Notes: generated by a model not told the origin, from the letters alone. A DNA stretch of 64,000 bases from Gnetum montanum (GCA_015680685.1 MNCI01025442.1:227624-291623), one strand, 5' to 3'. Shown: positions 32,613-45,210, counted from the first letter of the stretch. Made by a program: numbers and translations.

Positions 32613-34247
32613 TTCCCCCATGATTGAATAAAAACTCATCCTCGATTTCCTTACAAAATATTAGGAAGGTATGGGATTATTGACTTGAATGGAACTAATG
32701 GTGAATGAGGTGACAAGTCAACGGATCATCATTACAAATCATAACAAAACTTAGTGTTCATGACAACAAGAGTGAACACTATGTACACTTGACATCCAAC
32801 CTTATTTGGCAGCTAAGAGAGAAAGAGAGAGAGAGAAGAAGAAGTCTATTACTTCCAACGCCAAGATTGCACCTTTCATTGTCCATCCATAAGTGCGCCA
32901 TCAATCTTGCGCCTTGCATAGCTGCTTCAGCACTGATCCATTCCAAGTGTTCCCTCTAGGTCCAATTCATTGTTGTATGATTGTCATTTGCACACACAAC
33001 ATAGTCTTATATTAGCAAGGGCAAATGAATCATAATGCAATTGATACCTTGCTTCAATGGAAGGTCCATTGGCTAAGTTGTGATATGGCTGATATGGATC
33101 TGGAGATACAATATTGGTGCCTACCTGAGGTGTAGGGGTTTGGAAAAAATAGAAAAAATTGGACCAAGACCCCCATGACTGAGAGAGAACCTCCAGTAGC
33201 AAGAGAATGGAGAAAAAGAAAAGGAACAAGAAATATGGAGAAAAAGAAACAACTATAAAATTGATGAAAGGGATGTCAAGGATGGAAATGAACAAAATAA
33301 ATGGTGATTGCAGAAATGTTTAAAGGAAAAAAATTAACGGATGCACCAAATAGGAATGTCAGTGGGTCCTCCCCAAAGCAGGCTCATGCCCTTAATGNAT
33401 ATGGCTGATATGAATCTGGAGATACAATATTGGTGCCTACCTGAGGTGTAGGGGTTTGGAAAAAATAGAAAAAATTGGACCAAGACCCCCATGACTGAGA
33501 GAGAACCTNTAGTTGTTTCTTTTTCTCCATATTTCTTGTTCCTTTTCTTTTTTCTCCATNAATTGATGAAAGGGATGTCAAGGATGGAAATGAACAAAAT
33601 AAATGGTGATTGCAGAAATGTTTAAAGGAAAGAAATTAACGGATGCACCAAATAGGAATGTCAGTGGGTCCTCCCCAAAGCAGGCTCATGCCCTTAATGC
33701 TCTGACAATCCCACATTCAAAGAGTCCGTAGGCTCTAGAAATGTCATTTGGAAACAAGAGTTAAATTCTTAACCACAAGAGTTTACCAAAAAGAAAACAA
33801 TGCATCCACCAAAATATAGACTACTAATACAACCGGCAATGAGGTGATAAATGGAGAAAGAATGATAGAAAGACAAGAATGGAATGGAATCTCAAGAACA
33901 AGGTGATGTACAACCCCTTGTGTATTAATGATTAATGTGACTTAGTAGATGCCACTCCAAATTCGGCCTCAAAAAAATCACATTCAGTGACTTTGCATTA
34001 ATACATTTGACCCATCCATCCACTTGAAGTAACATGAATGCCTCCACCAAAGAGCCACCACCATTTCGATGAAACGAAAGAGGAGAAAGTAGAAAGTGAG
34101 AAGGGCCTTAGTTAGAGGGAACATGTTTTTAGTTCCATAACCAGTGCTTGTAGCCCAATGATTATTTTGTTTAAGGGGTGTGCTTTGAATTCTCACTGTT
34201 GTTTTTTTTTTTTTTTTTTGCATGAGAACCACACCATGCAAAGACTT
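32613..34247 (-). other. Element B noncoding spacer with assembly duplications
   Basis: Homologous to the spacers of A and C. The purine tract of the element is at 32613-32622 (TCATGGGGGAA on the minus strand). 33055-33397 is repeated after the N at 33398, and a 50-bp piece between the Ns at 33509 and 33560 is inverted. The stretch ends in one copy of the hairpin unit beside the N gap. No extra ORF is present, unlike element A. Confidence 0.75.
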
Positions 34248-34936
34248 NNNNNNNNNNNNNNNNNNNNNNNNNNNNNNNNNNNNNNNNNNNNNNNNNNNNN
34301 NNNNNNNNNNNNNNNNNNNNNNNNNNNNNNNNNNNNNNNNNNNNNNNNNNNNNNNNNNNNNNNNNNNNNNNNNNNNNNNNNNNNNNNNNNNNNNNNNNNN
34401 NNNNNNNNNNNNNNNNNNNNNNNNNNNNNNNNNNNNNNNNNNNNNNNNNNNNNNNNNNNNNNNNNNNNNNNNNNNNNNNNNNNNNNNNNNNNNNNNNNNN
34501 NNNNNNNNNNNNNNNNNNNNNNNNNNNNNNNNNNNNNNNNNNNNNNNNNNNNNNNNNNNNNNNNNNNNNNNNNNNNNNNNNNNNNNNNNNNNNNNNNNNN
34601 NNNNNNNNNNNNNNNNNNNNNNNNNNNNNNNNNNNNNNNNNNNNNNNNNNNNNNNNNNNNNNNNNNNNNNNNNNNNNNNNNNNNNNNNNNNNNNNNNNNN
34701 NNNNNNNNNNNNNNNNNNNNNNNNNNNNNNNNNNNNNNNNNNNNNNNNNNNNNNNNNNNNNNNNNNNNNNNNNNNNNNNNNNNNNNNNNNNNNNNNNNNN
34801 NNNNNNNNNNNNNNNNNNNNNNNNNNNNNNNNNNNNNNNNNNNNNNNNNNNNNNNNNNNNNNNNNNNNNNNNNNNNNNNNNNNNNNNNNNNNNNNNNNNN
34901 NNNNNNNNNNNNNNNNNNNNNNNNNNNNNNNNNNNN
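34248..34936. other. Assembly gap (689 N)
   Basis: A run of N. It starts exactly in the tandem hairpin unit, so repeat copies are probably missing. Confidence 1.
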
Positions 34937-35931
34937 CTTTTATGGAAAAATTTTAATAGAAATTTCTATCAGGCAACAAGAACAATAAGAGCAATCTAAA
35001 AATCCCAAAATTACTTGCCAAGGATGATACTATCTAAACCACTAGCTAAACAATTTAAACAAAACAAAAAATGAAATGCATAACTCACAGGACCATGACA
35101 AAGAGGCTAAAATCTTTATTCTAGCAAGCCATCTTGTAAGCAATGGTTCACAATTTCTTTACAAAGCTCTTCTCAAGACCTCGAGTATGTCTCCGAGTGA
35201 GAGCCCAAGTGTGATGTATGAGACCTCCCAAAAGTCTTCTAAGTGATGTATGAAACCCAATTATTCCCTCCAAAAGTGCTTATCAAAAATGAGATTCCCC
35301 TTTCTTTTTTCTCTCCTTGAAGCCCTTTTATAGGGTTCAAAGGTAGGTCGGGAAGTTACAATTTCAAAAAAAATCTCAAAATATCTCACCTAACTTTTCT
35401 CCCAAGTAACTTGACTAACCAATTAGAAGATTACTTGCCCAACAAGCTAGGAGAAAGTTATGTAGTTAGGGAGTTAGGAAGTTATGCATAAAATTAGGAG
35501 AATTTTATGCTAACATTAATGTAATGTGACATTAAATGTAATGGGATAATCAATATTGCAAAAAAAATTTTATGGGTAGTAACTTATATGTTTTAAAATA
35601 ATTTTTCATGACTTGGGATAATTGAAGGCAAGTTTTTAAATCAAGGCTTCATACAATGGGTACTTCATATGATGGATATATATATATTGTTGGTTAATTT
35701 ATACTCCACCTTAACCATATACTTTGAGCAGTAGAAGTAATCAAATAATTCTTGGTGAAAGCGGCAAAGTTACGTCCTTAAACGATTCTTCTTGTCTTCC
35801 CTGTAAATCACGTAGAGGCTCAATCACAGTTCCAGGACAACGGTCTTTCTCTCATTTCTGCACAAAACCTGTAAGAACCGACACATGTTTGAATCAAGAT
35901 TCAAAATGCAGCATCATCCCAAACCGTAGAT

Positions 35932-36069
35932 TCAAACTGCCACTGCACAATAAGGCCCTGCAAAATCGTAACTAACGATCAACACGGGAGAAGGCTCTGC
36001 AACTGCATCTGGCTCTACCGTCGCGTGCTGGAGAAGAAGGGTTTTCTTGAAGAACGACGCGCTGAGCAT
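35932..36069 (-). CDS. Possible first coding exon in the segment inside element B (unrecognised)
   Basis: A 45-codon frame starting MLSASFFKKTLLLQHATVEP with Lys and small residues, reading on to SPVLIVSYDFAG. It lies about 240 nt downstream of the predicted start of transcription of the CCAAT/TATA promoter on the same strand. The composition is host-gene-like. I do not recognise the protein, and no splice partner is identified, so it may be a broken fragment. Confidence 0.25.
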   Translation of the reverse strand: MLSASFFKKTLLLQHATVEPDAVAEPSPVLIVSYDFAGPYCAVAV

Positions 36070-36332
36070 ACTGTCCCAAACAGAGGGTTTCGATTTCCAG
36101 AGATTTTTTTGTTTTGCCCCAAAATTGGTTTAGGGCTTCCTGCATTTCTTGTTTTTGTTTGTCTCTGCCATTGTCATTGATTACAGGACCAGGGATGAAT
36201 GTGTTGTGAATCTGCAGCTGCTGAAACCGTAGGAACCTTTAGAGCTGTTGCTGCCCGCGCAACTGAAACTGCTACGGCTTGAGACAAAAATAGAATCGAG
36301 GCCCGAACAAAATGGGACATCTTTCTCCGTGT

Positions 36333-36394
36333 ATTATATACAGAGGATTTCGATTTTTTTTGTTGTTTAATCCCTACGTTCTGCCCTCCATTGG
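36333..36394 (-). promoter_or_regulatory. CCAAT plus TATA promoter candidate
   Basis: On the minus strand CCAAT is at 36394-36390 and TATATAAT at 36340-36333, about 50 bp apart, normal plant core-promoter spacing. Expected transcription start is about 36305, reading towards 35900. Confidence 0.4.
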
Positions 36395-37085
36395 CCTCAG
36401 TTCTGTCCGATTTTCTCCACGCGATTGCTACCTGAAACCCCTATTAAAATGGCTCATCGGTGCAAGAAGGGCCTCCCATGCACTTCACGAACTTAGGTTT
36501 GGCGTCTAACGAGTCGGCAACATAGCTCTGACTAGTACGTGGACGCAATCCAGAACCAGCAAGCCAAAGGAAACACCCCAATACCGCGGCATTCAACTTC
36601 GTTTTTTTTTTCTGATTTCGTTTTTCCCAGCAGCGTTAACAATGGGTCTCAGGTCATACATGAATTTGGATTTTCTGCAATACAGAAACCTTTACACTCT
36701 TTGATAATTACGAATTCAAAACCAGTTGGACTCTTTAGCCGATTTTGAATAATCCACTACCCACGGTGTTGTTTATTTTGCCAATATTAATCAGGTAGTA
36801 TGCTTTCTTGTGGTAAATAATCCTTCTCTTTTTTATTCCAACCTTCACTCAAGAAAATATCTTGGTACTTTAATTTACTTTCCAAGAAGGCTTAAATCAT
36901 CAACATTATTTACCAAGCTTTCTTCTCCAAGAATACCCATTACTGACAATACTAAACTTCAAATTTACAACCAGGGATTTTGCTCATATTTTGAACAAAA
37001 TATTCCAACTCAACAAAATATTCCAACTGCTCCATGTAATGGCCAAATGTGCCAACACATAGGTGGCCATCTCATCCATGACTAA

Positions 37086-37900
37086 ATTGAAAGGAAGAGA
37101 TCCAAAATAATGAGCGCTTATTTGAATTCTTTAGAAGTGTCCAACTTCTCCCAATTGATGTTTTTAGATTAAGGGTTGGAAGTTGGCGACACTCATACTC
37201 CAATGTATCTATGCTTTCGTTGTGGTTGCAAGTCATTCCCCCAGTTAGTTCCATGCATGTTGGTGAATTGCTCTCCTTATTAGCTATCAACCACTGGGTG
37301 TTTTCTTGTTGTGTGGTTGCTACATACAAGCACCTTTGTATCTAAGTTTCCTGGGCACACTAGTTGCATACAGGAGATGTTGAGCACTCCTGTACATCAT
37401 CATCCTCTGTATCACTGTATGTGATGCATGGAACTTTCTTCTTCTTGGTCTTTCCATAAATGTTTTCCTTAGATATTTCCAAGGAAAGATCATGGATTCC
37501 TAGGCATGCGTTTATGGTACTTAGCCATGCCCTCCCCATTATTATTGGGAAGTCCCCTTTGTTACTGTTGACTTCTATCACTAGGAAATTAGCTGGGTAT
37601 GACCAACCACACACACTAGTAATGATGTCCTCCACCAATCCCAAGGTAATAGTGATGGACTGGTCAACTAGCTCTAGTTGAATATTACTCTTCTTTAGTG
37701 GAGGAAGGTTCTAAGATTTATACATCTCTTGTGATATTAAGTTGACTTCGAAACCTAAGTCCAGAAGAGCTTTATGAGGTTCATTCCCAGCGACTTGGAG
37801 GTAGATTAAGAGACCTCTGGGATCATAGAGTTTCTTGGGAAGGTGGCCCAACTTTATCCAATCAGTGATGGTATGTGTTAACATAACCGTATGCGTTGAG
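37086..37900 (-). pseudogene. Element B aspartic protease and linker
   Basis: Minus-strand sequence includes ALLDLGFEVN (about 37740-37775), then SYPANFLVIEVNSNKGDFPI and GRAWLSTINACLG (37360-37644), closely matching A and C. The active site reads D-L-G where D-S/T-G is expected. The linker runs to about 37085 and stops at the foreign segment instead of reaching RT. Confidence 0.8.
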
Positions 37901-38529
37901 CTCTATCGTTGGTTTGAAGGGAGCTCCGAAGCCTTACTTGATGGAGGAGTGGTCATAGATTCAACCGCTTGTGGTTGTGAGAGCTTTTTTGGAATATTGG
38001 TTCTATAGAAAGGTCTTCTCTTTGTACGGTTGTTAGAACCGGCAGTGGGTTGAAGGTTTACAGCTCTCGTAGCATTACGTTGCTATGGTTGAGTGGGGAG
38101 TTCCCCTTGCATCATTGGAGCAAGGGGTGGTGGAACTATTGGTGTAAGAGATGCGGATGGATTCAGAGGATGGTATGCATGTGGAGTGTCTCTTCCAGGA
38201 GAGGGAGTCTTAAAATACTCCCAAACTTGGTAGTGCCATTGTGGAGTCATGTGACTAACAGAGTCACTTGGAGACACCGGCTGCTGCACGTAATAGCCAT
38301 ATGGATCTGGTTGCCAGTAAGGGTATTATTGCCTAGGCGGTGGCATCCCCCATGACTGTGGGTATTGCCACTGCTGGTGTTGCTCGATAGGTTGTGGTGG
38401 AATTCCACTTGGATAATACATTAAGGGTTGGTGGAACTACCTTGGGTTACCTTGGGGATAAGGTAACCTTCAGGGTGCTTGCCATTTGTTAAGTCTTGGG
38501 TTGAGTGCATACACCCTGGACTCTTGTAG

Positions 38530-40394
38530 ATGTGAGATTATTGGGCAACATCCTTTAGGATGGTTATACTAGCATATTTCACATCCACCTTCATCATCCG
38601 TATTGAAATCCACAACCTCATCGGTGATAGTCATTTTCCCTTACCCTTGTTACGTGCATGGTCTGAATCTCTCCTCTTTTTCTTATCATGGTCACTACTT
38701 CGCTCCTTAGACTCCTCTACAATTTTTAAAACGGTTTTGAATCTACTATCTAAGGAGTCCCACATTTGATCTACCTTGGCCGACACTTTGGTTGTTAACT
38801 TTTGAAGTGGCAACGTTTTTCTATTCACCAACTCTTTGAGTGGTGACTCATCCTCTTCCTCACAGAATCTTACTCCCCTATTTCAGAGAGAAGGATCATA
38901 GTTATACTCTTCTGCGCATTCTCTTTTCCGTAGCTCCCCTTCTTCCTTAGCTACTTGCTCTAACAATCTATGAACTTCATGGGACCTAAGTTCAGATAAT
39001 CTCCCTTGGGCATATGTTCCAAGGGTTCTCCTAGTTTCATGTCTTAGCCCATCTATGAGGTGGTGTAGTTGATCCCATTGTGCATAACCATGGCCCAGGC
39101 AATGATGTAACAGTGCATAATATCGGTCCATGGTAGCATCCAAGGGTTCTTGATTACCCTATTTTCATCCTTGGATCTACTTACGCAAGTTGGACACTTA
39201 GGAGTACATCTGATATTTATCGTTAAATAGTTCTAGCATTGTACTCCACCTACGAAATGATTCTGGTTCTAAGGACCGGTACTAGCTTTCTTCTTCTTTT
39301 ATGAGTGTCCTAGGGAACAAATTTAACTTTTTCCATTCATTTTCAATATTCTACAAGGCACAGGCATCGTGAAATGTCTGTAAGTGGTTTTGCATATTAG
39401 CATTGTATCCCCCCTCAAATCGTGGGATCTTATTCATGTCTAGTTTGTTGATCCGGCTATCTTTCTAGTGCCTTGTAGGTATTCTTACAGCCTCCGTAAT
39501 GTCTAACATACTCCAAGTTGCTAGTAGGGGTTCTTCATTGTCATTTCTTTCATGGAATCTATGATGCCTATGTGGTTCCCTACTTTCCCTTCTTCCATGC
39601 CTTGATTCTCTCGAATGCCCTCATCCTCACTCTCGACTCTCTCGTTGAGGTCTCTCATCTTTCTTACCCTTATCCTCATGGTTGGGCTCTTTGTGATTGC
39701 ATCCTGATGTGGAAGGAGAGGGTGACTGATGCTATGAAGGTGAAGAAGAAGGGAAACCATCGCCATGACGATGTTTCTTACCTTCTCTTCGGTGGTTACG
39801 ATCCGAATGCCCGTCCTTGTCATGTGTTTGTGTTCCCTCAGTGAACACTTGGTGTTCATGGGGATCAAAACCAGGATTTTGAATCATGGAGTGTAGGTTT
39901 TGATACCCCACCTTCTCACCATTATTAGGAGGGGAAACATAATTTGATGGAGAACCTGTTATAACTGGTTCACCATCTCCAATTTTGCTTAGGATGTGTA
40001 GGATCCCTTTGCCCTTCAATAATGTATGGTAGCTCTCCTGTCGTGAGTCCCTTAAACATTACACCACCGTGGGATGGTAATCTCTTGTGTTGTAATCACT
40101 TGCAACATATTTAGCATATAGCTATGTCATGCCTATCTATGCAAGAGCACAAAGGAGCATGTTGGGGATTGCATGATCTGGAGGTAACACTATGTTACCT
40201 TGCAAGTCTCACCAACGCAGTTGTTCATCCTGATGGAGGATAAAAGTAAAATCAGGTATATACTCATCGTAATGAGTATATACCACCCGATACTGTTGAG
40301 GAACTGGCAGTTCTTGGTTATGTATGTTGTGCCACTGACTTTCTCTTGCGTGATCCCTAGGTGGTGAAGTGCTTTTATGAGAAGAATAAGACAC
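38530..40394 (-). pseudogene. Element B gag
   Basis: It starts MSYSSHKSTSPPRDHARES at 40394; YTHYDEYIPDFTFILHQDEQ follows. Further on are a Lys/His/Arg-rich stretch (39732-40019), the conserved MDRYYALLHHCLGHGYAQWD and THEVHRLLEQVAKEEGEL-like region (38883-39143) and the nucleocapsid-side VDQMWDSLDSRFKTVLKI (38631-38831). It is the best preserved gag in the window, with few stops. Confidence 0.85.
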
Positions 40395-40520
40395 TGTTAT
40401 CTTGGTGGTGTGCTATTGACCGTTGTTTAAATTTTCTTTTGATTAACCCTAAGGGTTTGTTTAAGCTTCCCAATGATGTGGATGATTTCCTATGTTCTAC
40501 TTAGTGCACAAACAACTTAG

Positions 40521-40538
40521 TCCCTGACAACGGCACCA
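40521..40538 (-). other. Element B primer-binding site (tRNA-Asp)
   Basis: The minus strand reads TGGTGCCGTTGTCAGGGA, which matches the tRNA-Asp 3' complement at 15 of 18 positions; all three differences are transitions. Confidence 0.8.
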
Positions 40539-40539
40539 A

Positions 40540-41325
40540 TGATGAGTAGTGAGGTACCCCTACACTCAACCATACGAATATGAGCGTTACACATGCGATC
40601 TAGTCGAACTCCGTAGACTAAGTGCCTACACGGCTTATGGAACACCTAAGGTTAATCAATCGTTGTCCTCCCAAGCTTACTTTTATTTTTCATGGTTGTA
40701 TGGTTAAGTAAGCTTGAGGCATGTGATTTTTATATCTTTTATGTTTTTATTGCCTATGCTAAGAGGGGAAAGGGTGAAGAGACTAAGTAACTAACCTGCA
40801 CTAACTAAGCTTTAATTATCCTAGCATTAGTATCCATCCCCACTTGCCATTCACACCCTGAACCAATGCAACGCTGCTGGGATTACCAAAAGCTATTCGT
40901 TGCTAGGATTACCAAGTGTAACGCACTTGCTCAAAGCGGTTGTACTGAATGCACTTAACTATGAGAGTTGAGGGTTGAGAGAGATTAAGTCCTTAAGAAA
41001 GCATTTAAATATTTAACAATAATTAAAGTCCTATTTAGCTTAATCCATATGCTACAAGGTTTATCCAAAAGTTCATCTTTATTGTTATACACAATTGTGT
41101 GCTCAGGTACAGAATTATTCGAATAAAGATTCGTTCAGTTTGGGACTCCTACTATGGGAACATGGAAATTATTCTAACTCTAGAATGGAAAAATGGCAAG
41201 AGTTTGGCTAAGGTTTAGATCTAGATGGAGAAACAAGGGAGAGCTGCCACTTATTTATAGAACTAGCGACGGGGTGCGATATCGCGTACACGATATCGCG
41301 GCCCATGCAATATCACGTCCCATGA
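40540..41325 (-). repeat. Element B 5' LTR
   Basis: It starts TGATGAGTAGTGAGGTACC. TATA box (tatttata, 41252-41259) and a near-perfect palindrome cgatatcgcgtacacgatat (41278-41297) lie in U3. Compared with the 3' LTR it lacks one U3 repeat unit. Confidence 0.9.
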
Positions 41326-43074
41326 TTGTAGTAAAAGAAATTGAACTAGAGCATAGGAAAAGAGTAGATCCAATCCTTTAAAAGCTAAATCCAAAAGAAA
41401 ATGCTTTAAAAAAATCTAGTACAATGTCAAAAATGGAAAAATTAAAATAAGCTAATCAGGATTGCAAAGAAAACAAAATTATAAAACCTACTATAAAGAT
41501 CTTGAAAAATGAATCAAGGATCAAAGACATGAGATGAGGAGTTGTATTCCCTCATTCTCTCTTTGATGCATGTGTTTATGCATATCTAAGAGAATGTTGT
41601 AGATTCTAGAGCTAACAGAGAAAAAGAGTTGGATCATATTTATGTGTTGACTTGATTCCCTATGATTCTCTATGTATCAAGAGGAAAACATGAAGGAGAT
41701 ACAAGTATGTTAGGAGAATAGAGGAAGAGAAATCAAAGGAACTAATTTTTCTAGTAGGAGAATAGTTTTTTTGTAGAATGAATGCATCTTTGAAAAAATT
41801 TTCCAAATCACTAGCAAGAAAAGAGCCAACTATGCTTAGTAGTTGAGATAATTGGAAAGAAGTCAAACAAATGATCACAGAGCCAAACATGTGAATCAAA
41901 TGCTAAACCATTTTCATTTATGGGTATCCTCCTATTTATAGATTAAAAAAATACCTCGTAGATCATGAAGAAATGATGCATTAGGACCCATAGAAACTTC
42001 TAGAAGATTTTGGATATGAAAACTGATCTTTAGATGGTTAATGTGAAAAATGACATCAAACATCAAAATTGAGATTAACATGAGATGTTAAGAGGTGAGA
42101 CAACTCTGCACATTGAAAAGTCATTTCACTAAAAAGTTGAGATCAGGATCAACATAGGAGTTGACGTTAGATGTCAAAACCAAAGACAATAGATGAGTAA
42201 CCAAATATAATACCACAAATGAAATGAGATTTCATTTCTAAAAAAGATAAAGATGGAGACAAGAAACTATGTTGTAAATGATGTAGGATATTTAATTTGG
42301 ACCATTAAAAATGGATTTAAGCTAAAAATCCATAGAATATACCTTAAAGTTTAACTTATGCCAAAAAAGCCAAAGTGGATGCAACATTACCCCCTCTTAA
42401 TGGATACTACTAAAATGTTGAAAGAGAATGCATTAAGAAAAGACACCAACTAGGAGGTACTTGCAAAAGAATTAAGTAAAGCAAGATAATAGGGAAGAAA
42501 GTCTAGGATATCGTTGATACAACTACAATGGAGTGTCATATCATAGAAGTGGGGCTTGGCTAGATCCTAGAAAGCACATAATTATGTAGATAAAGTGCTC
42601 CCTAACCCACTCAATTCTCTTAATCACATCCTCACTGGAGTAAAGTAGAGACACTTGTTTGGCCTCAACAATGCAAAGCATGAAAAGAGAAAGAGATATA
42701 GGAAGAAAGGGAACTAGTAGAAAGCAAAAACATGAAGTAATAAAATAAGGGAAAATCATGCTAGGAACATCACTAATACACCAACAATGAGGTCTTGTGT
42801 CATAGAAGCGGAACATAACTAAATCTCTAAAACTAACCTCCTTGTTACCTCACTCATATGTAAACTTCACATTTCTTATGTCACTCTACACTCAATTTCA
42901 CTCATTGCATCAAGGTACAGACACTCATTTGGCCTCACTAATACTGAATACAAAGAGGAATGGAAATAGATGAGGAGAGGGGATGAGAGGAATAAGAGAG
43001 AAATATAGTATAGAAGAGAAAAAAATTATTAGTTTGCAAAAATAGAGAGCAAAAAAGAAGGGGAGATGCCTTCT
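41326..43074. repeat. Unassigned AT-rich DNA with a diverged tandem duplication
   Basis: No coding region was recognised. Two diverged copies with a period of about 265 bp (about 42495-42700 and 42760-42965) share atcatagaag, acaatg-gt-tc-t and gacact-ttggcctcac blocks in order. It may be LTR-derived. Confidence 0.5.
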
Positions 43075-44367
43075 TCTAGTGATGTTGATGTAACTAAAAC
43101 ACTTGATTTTGTTCTCATTAACAATGTATACAACTCACTAGTTGTTGATCTTACATCATGACATGTGTTCATTTAAATTTTGGGTTACCTACCTAATAAT
43201 CAAAGTTTTTCATTATAATTATTTTTTTTTCTAATTATTAAGCTAGGTAATGCTTCAATGATGAAGTGTGACCTAGATATATGGTCTTTTATACATAAGC
43301 ATGCAATGGTGATAATTCATAAGTAAATTCCAAATGTTCATGTCCAATCTAAAGAATATTCTAAAGTTCCATTTTTTGTCAAGTTATTTAATCTTTCCTT
43401 GATTTTTAATAAGCAAAGCATGAAATTATTAGTCTTCTTGGTCTCATTAACCATATTGAATCTATTTCTATGACTTTTGGTTTTCGTAGGTGTTTTTTTT
43501 TTTTTTTTTTTTTTTGAAATTAATCTCCTCAATCGTAAAAAGGAATTGGTATTATAAGCATGCAAGAAGACTTACATTTAGGAAATTACATTTTATAATC
43601 TTCCTAATTCTTGTAAATTTTTCCATTGTAAAGAACATTGTATAATGTTCATCTTTTTTTGTTTAAAAAAATGCTAAAGAAAATAAAAACATATTGAAGT
43701 TGAAAATAGAAAAATAATAATAAAATTTTGAAGAAAATCAAGTTAATGTCAATGATAAGAATGATCAAATGGAAATAAAGAATCTAAAGAAGTAAGAAAC
43801 TTTTGTTAATAATTTTACTTTTACAATAGGAAGTATTGATCAACTTAGATAGATAGCTTATAAGGAAAATTTTTCCTTATATGCTAAGAATACTATTAAT
43901 TCGATGATTAAAACTAGTATTAAAAAGAAGGTTAAAGTTGATGGTAAAGATTCTTGATACAAGATTAATAGTCAGTGACACTGTGAAGGTCATCTAGAGG
44001 TTTTACTACTCATTTTTAATAAATCTTGCTTTGATACAAATTTTGGTATTAAAATAGTTCTCTATATTGAATCCTTTTGTTATTTTAAGTTCAAGGATGA
44101 ACATTGAAAAGTGATGTAAATGTTGTTAGGACTAGAATCTTCCTGCCTAATAACAATTAATTTTTTCATTTGATTTTTTAATGTATTAATTGGAAGGTAT
44201 TTTCTTTCCATCCTTTTTTAATGTTTTCTACACTGAATTCTTTTTGCTTATTATTAATATTTTTTTCTTACTCTAAATTCTAGGCTAATAAATTATGGAA
44301 TTAGATTTACAAGGATGATTTTATATCTAGCCTCTCAAACTTAGTACTAATGCAAATTACATTGTTA
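43075..44367 (+). pseudogene. Third LINE ORF1 relic, plus strand
   Basis: DVDVTKTLDFVLINNVYNSL and LGYLPNNQSF (43080-43215), a knuckle remnant and downstream aactagtattaa (43910-43930) parallel the relic at 28181-29159. Many stops. Element C inserted at 44368-44372 and the flank resumes at 53589. Confidence 0.7.
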
Positions 44368-44372
44368 TTTGT

Positions 44373-45210
44373 TGATGAATCACTATTTGTCTCCAACCAC
44401 GACCTTGAGTATGCGGTGTTGGGGCCTTGGTCTGATATCGCATGTCTAACGTCAAGGTATATTCCCCAAGTCTATAAATACCATGCATGGGCTCCAATTT
44501 TGGAGTCAGTTTAAGTAATTCTTAGTTAGAGTAGCAAAGCTCTTGCAATCTATTTTCCTCAGAGTTAGAATATTTTCTAAGTGCTTGTAGAAGGAGTCTA
44601 AAGTGTGTATGGTTCTTTGTTCGAGCATTGATGTACCTAAGCACGGTAATGTGACAGCAATGAAATGAACTCTTTTGAAAATCTTTGCAGCATTGAGAAT
44701 AGCTTAATATCTCCTTTAATGCATTTTATTTTCTCACTCTTTATTTTAATGCATTTGAATTAAGCAATTTATTTCCAACAGTTAATGAATGCAAGCACGA
44801 CCACTTTGAGCATTCATATAGTACATGGTAACCTAGCAATGCTTAATGTTTGGTAGCCCAGCAGTGCTATATGTGTTCAGGATGTGTCCAGGAGAGTGGG
44901 ACAATTACTTATGTTAGGCTAGCTAGGCAATAGACATTAGTTTTCAATCTACTCTACCCTTATTCTTGTTGTAGGCAATTACATCCATAAAATATAAAAT
45001 GACAAAAATTCATATACCTCAATTGCACTTAAACCATACCCTTAAGTCTCACAAGTATAGTTGGGAAGACAACAAACGTTCTCAATGTCATTTCACTTCC
45101 TAGAGAAACTAGTGTATGAGATAACTATAGGTCCATGGAATTTGACTAGATCATGTGTAACGCCTTAGTGATTCATATGGTTGGGCATTGGGTTACCTTG
45201 CCACTCATCA
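44373..45210 (+). repeat. Element C 5' LTR
   Basis: TGATGAATCAC...CACTCATCA, TATA box TATAAATA at 44473-44480, and TTGGTA-type repeats at about 44825-44875. Its U3 is about 30 bp shorter than that of the 3' LTR because of a missing repeat unit. Confidence 0.92.

Larger units (their letters stand above)
34937..37085. other. Non-retroviral segment inside element B
   Basis: Unrelated to the pol of A or C. Its left part (34937-35700) is AT-rich and contains CCCTATAAAAGGG near 35325-35340 on the minus strand, like a promoter or LTR. The central part (35750-36750) is richer in G+C and has non-repetitive texture. Towards 37060 it meets the protease-RT linker of element B. It could be a captured host fragment or a nested insertion whose ends I cannot define. 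Confidence 0.55.
31962..41325 (-). mobile_element. Athila-like element B with pol replaced by other DNA
   Basis: Minus-strand element with LTRs at 31962-32612 (3') and 40540-41325 (5'), a good tRNA-Asp-type primer site, gag and protease, but no RT, RNase H or integrase. Where they should be (34937-37085) lies unrelated sequence. The LTRs are very similar over their shared parts, so it is the youngest of the gypsy copies here. Target duplication is imperfect (ggtag on the left, tgtag on the right). The element contains the first N gap and several misjoins. Confidence 0.88.

Noticed and set aside
33334-33597. Open frames starting MFISILDIPF in two copies
   Set aside because: They run across duplicated and inverted contig pieces joined by single Ns in the element B spacer; they are not genes.
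34158-34988. Long open frames of 244-276 codons
   Set aside because: They consist almost entirely of N and exist only because the gap contains no stops.
36177-36320. Minus-strand 47-codon frame starting MSHFVRAS
   Set aside because: Its ATG lies at or upstream of the transcription start expected from the TATA box at 36333-36340, so it is unlikely to be translated from that promoter.
39521-39868. Minus- and plus-strand frames over the basic region of element B gag
   Set aside because: They are alternative-frame readings of the Arg/His-rich gag stretch; only the gag frame aligns with A and C.
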